From: Thermoplasmata archaeon
Lineage (GTDB): Archaea; Thermoplasmatota; Thermoplasmata; Thermoplasmatales; Thermoplasmataceae
DNA length: 5,422 nt
Assembly (NCBI GenBank): GCA_021797385.1
Contig: JAJZZW010000125.1
Coordinates: 1 to 5,422, forward strand
Direction: 5' to 3'
The translations under genes were made by a program, and so were the position numbers. The notes beneath the pieces were generated by a model. It was not told the DNA's origin and made no database searches. It worked only from the letters and a program-made list of their open reading frames with translations. Each line of letters opens with the position of its first letter. The first letter of the stretch is position 1. Positions 1 through 4,740 of the stretch are shown here, in pieces.

Positions 1-887
1 GTATCATTTAGATAAAATATCATTATCTGTTTTTTTGTGTCTGAAACCAGGGATTTTTTCAGTACAGATATGGATAAACCCCTCTTTCCATTGCTATGTA
101 TTATTGTATTCAGGGTGTATGTGCTGTTATTAATATGAAGCTCAATAGGTGCGTTTCCGGTCACATTGTCAGCATTGATATAAAAAGTAAAATTTAACAG
201 TTTGCCCTGGGGGTAATATGCAATGGAATACCGTACTGGAGATACTATATTGTAATCACTGGATGTTATATTTACATTGACACTCTTCATGGCAGAAGTT
301 CCTGTATTTTCAGTATATGCCGTAAGTTTTATGAATTTTTCCTTTTGGTATATCACCGGCGGATTAGTTATATATGAAATTAGTCCTATCTCGGGGTGCC
401 CTACCGGAATAGTAAATGCTGTGTTCCCTGAGATTGTTGTGTTGCTGTACGTTAGATTTTCATCATAATACTGGTATTTGCTTTCTTTGCTTATATTTAC
501 AAGCTGCATGATAGTATAAGAATGGCCCTGTTCTATTTCAGGTATATTATTATATGTCCTTACATCTGAATTCGGACCACTTATATATGTATATGAGAAT
601 GGAGATTTATATGCAGAAAGATTGAGAGATACGTTTGCATCGGTCATGGTTACGTATGAAATGAATGTAACATAAAGTGGGGTTCCACTGCTTCCCGGAG
701 CAGGGAGCTCTGTCGAATTGGGTGCGTACCATGATACAGATGTTACTGCCACAGCATTATTCTCAGTGGTGTCTGGTGAAGCAACACCGGGGTTGTTACC
801 AGGGAATGTTATTCCGGATGCACCAATAGCCAGCATTATCATAGACATTATTATTAGTCCAGTTATTATTTTTTTATTTGTGTTCAT
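1..887 (-). CDS. Secreted beta-domain protein rich in N-glycosylation sequons, partial (3' end beyond window)
   Basis: This frame is open without a stop from the ATG at 887 to the window edge, giving 295 residues with the C-terminus missing. Residues 1-25 form a signal peptide or membrane anchor: a short Lys-bearing start (MNTNKK), then a hydrophobic core of Ile, Leu and Met ending AIGASG. The rest is extracellular in character, rich in Asn, Ser, Thr and Tyr with few charges. It has about ten N-x-S/T sequons (for example NST near 57, NVS, NLS, NIS, NLT, NTT, NIT, NFT, NVT). Two beta-sandwich-like stretches are visible: about 48-140, opening with VTSVSWYAP, and about 180-270, with TENTGTSAMKSVNVNITSS. 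The latter resembles NEW3/COG1361-type S-layer-related domains; this is recognition by eye, not a search. The gene overlaps the end of the upstream MFS exporter by 14 nt, so the two are probably co-translated and may work together at the cell surface. The function is not known; a C-terminal membrane anchor may follow outside the window. Confidence 0.8.
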   Translation of the reverse strand, partial: MNTNKKIITGLIIMSMIMLAIGASGITFPGNNPGVASPDTTENNAVAVTSVSWYAPNSTELPAPGSSGTPLYVTFISYVTMTDANVSLNLSAYKSPFSYTYISGPNSDVRTYNNIPEIEQGHSYTIMQLVNISKESKYQYYDENLTYSNTTISGNTAFTIPVGHPEIGLISYITNPPVIYQKEKFIKLTAYTENTGTSAMKSVNVNITSSDYNIVSPVRYSIAYYPQGKLLNFTFYINADNVTGNAPIELHINNSTYTLNTIIHSNGKRGLSISVLKKSLVSDTKKQIMIFYLND

Positions 888-2340
888 TTTTATCACCATT
901 TTTTTCCTTTATCAGGAGCGTGATCATCACGGCAAAAAGCAGAAATATTATCCCTGTTATATATGTAAAATTGTATGCAATTTGTGAGGGGAATCCATAG
1001 GTAATGGGGATAAAAGGAAATCCGTTGAACCTGTATGGTATTAGACCTATTATTATTCTTACAGAAAATATTGTTTCATATGTACCGCCGATTGCCGGTG
1101 CAACGGTCATGCCGAGCTCCCTGAATACTGTATTGAGACCAGTGGCTTCACCTGCCTTCGATTTCGGTGTCGAAATAAGCAGCAGATTGATTATTCCTAC
1201 AAGTACAAAGGAAAAGCCAGATCCAAGTATTGTCGCTGCTTCTATTATATCCATAACCGAACCTCTGTGCACAAGAAGCAGGAAAAATGCACCGAAACTT
1301 ACAGTAAGTCCTATCAGTATGGATATTTTTGGTCCCCTGGAATCTGTTACTTTAGATGCAACAGGGGCAAACACCATTGCTAGTATCGTTGCCGGGAGCA
1401 TAATTAAACCTGATTCAAGAATTGACCTTCCGAATCCGCTGGGTGCAGGATCCTGAAGTAGGGTTGGAACTGTAAAGAACAGGAAGTACATACCAGCCAT
1501 GGTAAAGAGTCCCACAAAGTTTGCAATCAGTATATTCCTGGTTTTCAACAAATGCATATCAATGAATGCATATTTACTGCGAAGTTCATAAATAACAAAT
1601 AAATAAAAGGCCACTGTTGAGAATATAAACAGGAATAAAATCAAGGGAGATGCCCAGCCATACTGATTGCCCTCGGATAGTGCGAATATTAATGACACGA
1701 GTGCAGAAGCCATGATTACTACACCGGTTATATCGATTTTCTCCTTTATAGGTGCCGCTGCATCCTTCAAAAAGAAATAGGAAAGAATGAATAGGGCAAA
1801 AGCTACCGGTGCAATAGTATGGAAGGACCATTCCCAGCTGTATGCTTCGGTAATATATGCACCTAACACAAGTGCAATTCCTGCTCCTACAGCGAATGTT
1901 GCACTCATTAACCCCTGCGCCAGTGCCAGTTTAGATTTTGGAACAACATCATTGATTATTGCATACGCCAGGGGATACATCCCGAAGCCTATGCCCTGTA
2001 TAACACGTATTGCTACAAGCTCATCGAGAGTAGTTGCAAAACCGCCCATGGATACGGAAACTGCATAAATAAAGGACAGTGTCAGAAACACCTTTCTCTT
2101 TCCGAAAACATCGCCGAGTTTGCCGAATATTCCGGCTGCTACTGTTCCTGTAATTAGATAAGCAGTAAGAATCCATGAGACACTGTTATAGGTGGTATTG
2201 AAAAAAGTAATAAATATAGGAATAGCAGGAACAATCATTGTTTCAACATAGACTATCAACGTTCCCGCAAATGCCATAAGGGCAACGATTCTGTACACAT
2301 CACTTTTCTTAAGCTCTTCCATATATGTCTTATTAGACAT
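874..2340 (-). CDS. MFS multidrug-type exporter, DHA2 (14-helix) family
   Basis: The 488-residue protein is the right length for a 14-transmembrane drug:H+ antiporter of the DHA2 group. Seen in it are motif A after helix 2 (GKLGDVFGKR, residues 73-82), a helix-4 motif B (RVIQGIGFG, 112-120), an acidic residue in helix 1 (E33 in YVETMIVPAIP) and a second-half motif A-like loop (VTDSRGPK, 331-338). Helix-5 motif C is degenerate: where the family usually has GPxxGG, this protein has ALVLGA (156-161). The short Lys/Asp-rich tail is cytoplasmic. The expected role is proton-driven export of a toxic or small organic compound across the plasma membrane; the substrate cannot be told from sequence. It overlaps the downstream secreted-protein gene. 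The start is uncertain: the ATG at 2340 lies inside a 16-bp palindrome and only about 12-15 nt from the TATA-like box, whereas Met7 (2322) fits the promoter better and still keeps all helices. Confidence 0.9.
   Translation of the reverse strand: MSNKTYMEELKKSDVYRIVALMAFAGTLIVYVETMIVPAIPIFITFFNTTYNSVSWILTAYLITGTVAAGIFGKLGDVFGKRKVFLTLSFIYAVSVSMGGFATTLDELVAIRVIQGIGFGMYPLAYAIINDVVPKSKLALAQGLMSATFAVGAGIALVLGAYITEAYSWEWSFHTIAPVAFALFILSYFFLKDAAAPIKEKIDITGVVIMASALVSLIFALSEGNQYGWASPLILFLFIFSTVAFYLFVIYELRSKYAFIDMHLLKTRNILIANFVGLFTMAGMYFLFFTVPTLLQDPAPSGFGRSILESGLIMLPATILAMVFAPVASKVTDSRGPKISILIGLTVSFGAFFLLLVHRGSVMDIIEAATILGSGFSFVLVGIINLLLISTPKSKAGEATGLNTVFRELGMTVAPAIGGTYETIFSVRIIIGLIPYRFNGFPFIPITYGFPSQIAYNFTYITGIIFLLFAVMITLLIKEKNGDKNEHK
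892..910 (-). promoter_or_regulatory. Two alternative ribosome binding sites for the secreted-protein gene
   Basis: Reading the minus strand, AAAGG (910-906) lies 6 nt before an ATG at 899. GGTGAT (897-892), a close match to the archaeal 16S anti-Shine-Dalgarno complement, lies 4 nt before the ATG at 887. Both ATGs are in frame (MVIK then MNTNKK). I chose 887 because of the stronger GGTGAT match and the conventional signal-peptide start, but 899 is possible. Both sites lie inside the last codons of the MFS gene, which points to translational coupling. Confidence 0.5.
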
Positions 2341-2347
2341 GTCTAAT
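2332..2347. promoter_or_regulatory. Perfect 16-bp palindrome, likely operator of the exporter unit
   Basis: ATTAGACATGTCTAAT reads identically on both strands and covers the first ATG of the exporter (2340-2338). It lies immediately downstream of the TATA-like box at 2348-2360, where a bound dimer would block transcription initiation. A site of this size and place is typical of MarR- or TetR-type repressors of efflux genes, but no regulator gene is in the window. The palindrome is seen; its function is inferred. Confidence 0.5.
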
Positions 2348-2360
2348 TAGTATAAATAAA
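2348..2360 (-). promoter_or_regulatory. TATA box of the MFS exporter
   Basis: On the minus strand this reads TTTATTTATACTA, an archaeal box A. With the usual spacing of about 26 nt from box centre to start point, transcription would begin near 2326-2329. That is downstream of the first ATG and just before the ATG at 2322. No other TATA-like run sits at the right distance for a leaderless start at 2340. Confidence 0.5.
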
Positions 2361-2575
2361 TTATCATTGTATGTAGAGAATTAATATTCCTGACAAAGGA
2401 AAATAAACTAAAATGCCCTGGATAATACACTAATCCTGATATTTGGAAATCTACGCACAAAAAATTTAGGCGATATAGAATGCAGAGGAATGTATATAAT
2501 ACGAATGAATATCGTCTCTACAGAAAAATTAAAATCTGAAAATGATTAGGCCGTATGTACGCTTTGTCTGATCGC

Positions 2576-2584
2576 TTAATAATA
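2576..2584 (+). promoter_or_regulatory. Probable TATA box of arcC
   Basis: TTAATAATA lies in the AT-rich divergent spacer. A start point about 26 nt on, near 2606, would leave a leader of about 25 nt containing the ribosome binding site at 2621-2628. The neighbourhood has other AT-only runs (for example 2588-2594), so the exact box is uncertain. Confidence 0.35.
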
Positions 2585-2620
2585 CAATAAAATAATGAAA
2601 TGCGTAATTGAAATTGTAAG

Positions 2621-2628
2621 AAGGTGGT
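2621..2628 (+). promoter_or_regulatory. Ribosome binding site that fixes the TTG start of arcC
   Basis: AAGGTGGT matches the anti-Shine-Dalgarno complement and ends 3 nt before the TTG at 2632. An in-frame TAA at 2617-2619 rules out any longer start, and the first residues after TTG (RKTVIALGGNAL) are already the conserved family N-terminus. Confidence 0.7.
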
Positions 2629-2631
2629 TAT

Positions 2632-3486
2632 TTGAGAAAAACAGTAATTGCACTGGGAGGGAATGCACTTGACAATGGGAAATCATCAATTGAAGAACAA
2701 ATAGAGAAGGCAACCCAAACATTTTCCAGACTTGCTGAAATTGTAAATTGCAATGATTCAGTGATTACATATGGCAATGGGCCACAGGTTGGAGAAATAT
2801 TCGAAAAAACATCATATCCTCTTGGTATCTGTGGTGCAATGTCGCAGGGATTTTTGCTCCACCTAATTTCAACAGCATATGAAACGCTGAAAGATAGTGG
2901 CATTCTAAATAAGACATCAGTCCCCGTGCTCACACATACAGTTATTAATCAAAACATCTATACAATGAAACCTATAGGCCCATTTTGCGATCATAAAATT
3001 GACGATTCATATGCAATGGAAATGGGAAAGGGATACCGGAAGATGGTTAAATCACCCGAACCGGTAAGTATACTTGAAAAAGATTCTATAACATCTCTTA
3101 TGTCGAATGGTTATATACCCATTGCAGTCGGTGGTGGCGGAATACCTATCGAAAAGACACAGAATGGATATACGGAGTTTAATGGTGTTGTTGACAAGGA
3201 CTTGAGTTCAGCCCTCATAGGTACGCTCATAGGGGCAGAGAATTTCATTATCATAACAGATGTGAAAAATGTATATCTTGATTATGCCAGTAAAACTGGA
3301 GTAATTAATAAAATTGGGTACAGTGATATGCTGAATTATTATAATAAAATAAACTTTGAAGAAGGCACAATAAGGCCAAAAATTCTGGCTGCACTCAAAT
3401 TCTTGCAGAGAGGAGGCAAGAGAGTCTATATAACTTCCATTGACAATATAGAAACCATGGGTTCCGGAACTGTAATAGAAAAATGA
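2632..3486 (+). CDS. arcC: Carbamate kinase
   Basis: The gene encodes a cytoplasmic amino-acid-kinase-fold enzyme that interconverts carbamoyl phosphate + ADP and carbamate + ATP. Family signatures run in order: ALGGNAL (7-13), YGNGPQVG (47-54), AMSQG (69-73), TMKPIGPF (111-118), YRKMVKSPEP (135-144), IAVGGGGIPI (164-173), VVDKDLSSAL (187-196), TDVKNVY (209-215) and GTIRPKILAAL (245-255). The lysines I recall as important in characterised carbamate kinases have counterparts here at 113, 189 and 250. At 284 residues it is shorter than the usual ~310: the segment between the TQ/DP-like motif and KPIGPF, and the protruding lid, are trimmed. GTIRPK replaces the commoner GSMxPK. The start is TTG. 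No arginine deiminase or ornithine carbamoyltransferase lies beside it, so whether it makes ATP in catabolism or supplies carbamoyl phosphate cannot be said from this window. Confidence 0.9.
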   Translation: MRKTVIALGGNALDNGKSSIEEQIEKATQTFSRLAEIVNCNDSVITYGNGPQVGEIFEKTSYPLGICGAMSQGFLLHLISTAYETLKDSGILNKTSVPVLTHTVINQNIYTMKPIGPFCDHKIDDSYAMEMGKGYRKMVKSPEPVSILEKDSITSLMSNGYIPIAVGGGGIPIEKTQNGYTEFNGVVDKDLSSALIGTLIGAENFIIITDVKNVYLDYASKTGVINKIGYSDMLNYYNKINFEEGTIRPKILAALKFLQRGGKRVYITSIDNIETMGSGTVIEK

Positions 3487-3489
3487 GGA

Positions 3490-3499
3490 ATAAAAATAC
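3490..3499 (-). terminator. Possible U-tract terminator of the small DUF5752-like gene
   Basis: The minus strand reads TATTTTTA about 20-28 nt past the stop codon at 3519. It lies in the 32-nt gap between two convergent genes. Archaeal terminators are often just U-rich tracts without a hairpin. The run of five T is short, so this is tentative. Confidence 0.25.
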
Positions 3500-3518
3500 C
3501 TGTATTGAGCTTTATGAT

Positions 3519-3860
3519 TTATCTCATCATTTCTTCCTTATGCTTCTGTCCTCCTTTTGTACCCTTATGTCCTGATCCGTGCTGCATTCCTCCTTTCTTT
3601 GATTTACCTCCCTTATTTACTCTTATTTTATCCTCTAGCATATTTAATATTAACTCTGTTTCTTTCTGATCTCTTATACTTTCAGCAAGATCGTGCTCTC
3701 CTATATAATCAAGCCACATGTATATATGCCCCTCTTTAACGTGATAATCTATGGCAGGTTTATCGTATAATGCCTGGCATTTCATTTCATAGTACAGGCT
3801 CGGGACATCGCAGGCTACACCGATAGTTCTATCAAAAGATTTAAAATAAAAAGGTTCCAT
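3519..3860 (-). CDS. Small DUF5752-like protein with a basic Gly/Lys/His tail
   Basis: The 113-residue cytoplasmic protein has two parts. Residues 1-78 are a compact, probably alpha-helical domain with the pattern FYFKSFDRTIGVACD near the start, then YHVKEGHIYMWLDYIGEHDLA (39-59). The spacing YH...GHI..WL.YIG..DLA is what I associate with the archaeal/bacterial DUF5752 family; this is recognised by eye and not searched. Residues 79-113 are a low-complexity, surely disordered tail made of Lys-Gly-Gly units with four histidines and three methionines (KGGKSKKGGMQHGSGHKG and on). Such a tail could bind nucleic acid or metal, though nothing proves it. No function is assigned for the family. It has no signal peptide or membrane segment. 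It stands alone, convergent with arcC, with its own leaderless promoter. Confidence 0.75.
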   Translation of the reverse strand: MEPFYFKSFDRTIGVACDVPSLYYEMKCQALYDKPAIDYHVKEGHIYMWLDYIGEHDLAESIRDQKETELILNMLEDKIRVNKGGKSKKGGMQHGSGHKGTKGGQKHKEEMMR

Positions 3861-3880
3861 ATTTAATTAATTCAATTGAG

Positions 3881-3890
3881 TACTTAAATA
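3881..3890 (-). promoter_or_regulatory. TATA box of the DUF5752-like gene (leaderless promoter)
   Basis: The minus strand reads TATTTAAGTA, centred about 25-26 nt before the ATG at 3860. That is the exact spacing that puts the transcription start on the start codon. There is no Shine-Dalgarno match between box and ATG, consistent with a leaderless mRNA and supporting the chosen start. Confidence 0.7.
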
Positions 3891-4238
3891 TTTTCCATAC
3901 AAAATTAATTAATAGGGATAAATATACAGAACAGGTAATAAAGATAAACTTTTAACTATTCTCACTGAAAATAAATATACGTTAAGCAGAATAATACTTA
4001 TGGAAACTTTAGAACAATATATATGAAGTGATTTTATGAGCTTATTTTTCCAAAAAATTCACATAGTCTGGGATAAAAATTTTAAATTATGCTCTAACTT
4101 CCGTAATGCTGAATACTTAATCAACACTTCATAAATCACGAATGTTCATTATTTTCAATTATAGGAATGTAAAGAACCATTTCTCGTAGCAATATTATTC
4201 ACTATTATAAACAATAAATATATTCAATAATTTCTAAA
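3891..4238. other. AT-rich spacer with no convincing gene
   Basis: This long spacer separates the DUF5752-like gene from the ATPase relic. It holds many short A/T runs and no RNA gene that I can recognise. It contains one 32-codon open frame (4036-4134) and one imperfect inverted repeat (4028-4139), listed elsewhere in this annotation. It may be the remains of deleted or inserted DNA, in keeping with the decay and insertion immediately to its right. Confidence 0.5.
4028..4139. repeat. Imperfect inverted repeat around a 112-bp stretch
   Basis: GTGATTTTATGA at 4028-4039 is the reverse complement of TCATAAATCAC at 4129-4139 apart from one extra T. The arms flank about 90 nt that includes a 32-codon frame beginning at 4036 and stopping at 4132-4134. 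It could be a tiny inverted-repeat element, a long-range RNA stem or chance in AT-rich DNA. I see no clear target-site duplication. Confidence 0.3.
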
Positions 4239-4271
4239 TTATTAAATAGCCCTTATAACTAATAATTGAGG
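4239..4271 (+). promoter_or_regulatory. Remnant promoter and ribosome binding site of the ATPase pseudogene
   Basis: TTATTAAATA at 4239-4248 is a good TATA box that would start transcription near 4270. A second TATA-like run (CTTATAACT, 4252-4260) would instead put the start at the ATG. GAGG at 4268-4271 is a Shine-Dalgarno match 7 nt before the ATG at 4279. The control signals seem to have outlived the gene. Confidence 0.4.
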
Positions 4272-4278
4272 AATTTGC

Positions 4279-4621
4279 ATGACAGAAGACAATCCTACAT
4301 TTTTAACTTCTAAAAACCTAGAAAACTTATCAATGGATGAAATAATTAATAAATTAAACACATCAAAAGAGGGACTTTCATCAAATGAGGCTGAAAAAAA
4401 GGCTATCCCTATATGGAAAGAATGAAATTCCAGAAAAAGAATTGAACCCGGTTCTAAAATTTTTGAGTTATTTCATAAATCCACTTGCCATAGCCATAGA
4501 GGTTGCCGCAATTCTTTCACTAGCACTCTGAAGGCTCTCGGATTTCTATTTAATCCTTGGCTTACTCCTTACTAACGTCGTTATAGAATTCTGGCAGGAA
4601 AAAAGTGCCGGAGATGCAGTG
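4279..4621 (+). pseudogene. P-type (plasma-membrane) proton ATPase, N-terminal fragment, broken three ways
   Basis: Joining two frames gives about 114 codons matching the start of P3A-type H+-exporting ATPases, which are normally roughly 780-900 residues. The cytoplasmic N-terminus ends GLSSNEAEK, then comes LYGKNEIPEKELNPVLKF. Helix M1 follows (INPLAIAIEVAAILSLAL), then helix M2 and FWQEKSAGDAV. Three lesions are seen. First, a run of seven A at 4394-4400 has one A too many; six would read EKRLSLYGKN. As it stands the original frame stops at 4423-4425 after 48 residues. Second, TGA at 4529-4531 sits where the family has a Gly, so a GGA-to-TGA change is likely. Third, homology ends at GDAV (codon 4619-4621), where the IS200/IS605 element begins. 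No catalytic domain is left, so no pump can be made. The intact enzyme would export protons or control membrane potential; other copies may exist elsewhere in the genome. Confidence 0.88.
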
Positions 4622-4740
4622 ACATCCTCCCCTATCTAAAGATAGGAGCTTCCCGCTTCTGCAGAAAAAACTTGCCATTGCTGGTATAGGTTTTCCCCTC
4701 CACGGGCATACATTCCCCACAGTCCGTGGGTATTTTTTTC
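4622..4740 (-). ncRNA. Predicted 3' part of the TnpB guide RNA (omega RNA / reRNA)
   Basis: In IS200/IS605 elements the omega RNA comes from the tnpB 3' end plus the right end, and its guide is the DNA just outside the element. Here the minus strand of this stretch holds two structured pieces. One is a hairpin CCCACGGACTGTGGG (4730-4716), which competes with a longer-range pairing of CCACGG (4729-4724) with CCGTGG (4705-4700). The other is the end hairpin CCTATC/GATAGG (4646-4631). The guide would begin near 4621 with CACTGCATCTCCGGC from the ATPase relic. The 5' boundary is unknown and the given end is only a guess; the RNA is inferred from the family and not proven. Confidence 0.4.
4631..4646. 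repeat. Right-end hairpin overlapping the tnpB stop codon
   Basis: CCTATCTAAAGATAGG forms a perfect 6-bp stem with a 4-nt loop. It lies 9 nt inside the element boundary and encodes the last residues of TnpB (PIFR) and its TAG stop. Hairpins at this position are recognised by the TnpA transposase as single-stranded DNA and also form the end of the omega-RNA scaffold. Confidence 0.65.

Noticed and set aside
1004..1456. 150-codon plus-strand open frame opposite the MFS gene
   Set aside because: It lies wholly antisense to a clear transporter gene, has no recognisable motif and follows from the codon pattern of the real gene. The same holds for shorter antisense frames at 277-468, 718-987, 1787-2068, 2628-2933, 3557-3739 and 4726-4986, and for the minus-strand out-of-frame stretch at 1586-1831.
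2426..2539. Open plus-strand frame of 37 codons, with an ATG at 2480, in the divergent spacer
   Set aside because: It is short and basic with no recognisable family and no good ribosome binding site. It lies upstream of the arcC promoter and could be chance.
3487..3518. Hairpin AGG...CCT between arcC and the convergent gene as a bidirectional terminator
   Set aside because: Only about three base pairs are contiguous; the T-run on the minus strand is the better-supported signal.
4036..4134. 32-codon frame in the AT-rich spacer
   Set aside because: It has a weak ribosome-binding-like AGTGAT, but no homology I recognise and a TATA box too close for its start. I kept it only as part of the inverted-repeat observation.
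4423..4531. Programmed frameshifting or stop readthrough in the ATPase gene
   Set aside because: The A-run could in principle slip, but a second in-frame TGA and the loss of the whole catalytic part to the insertion make a functional product impossible.
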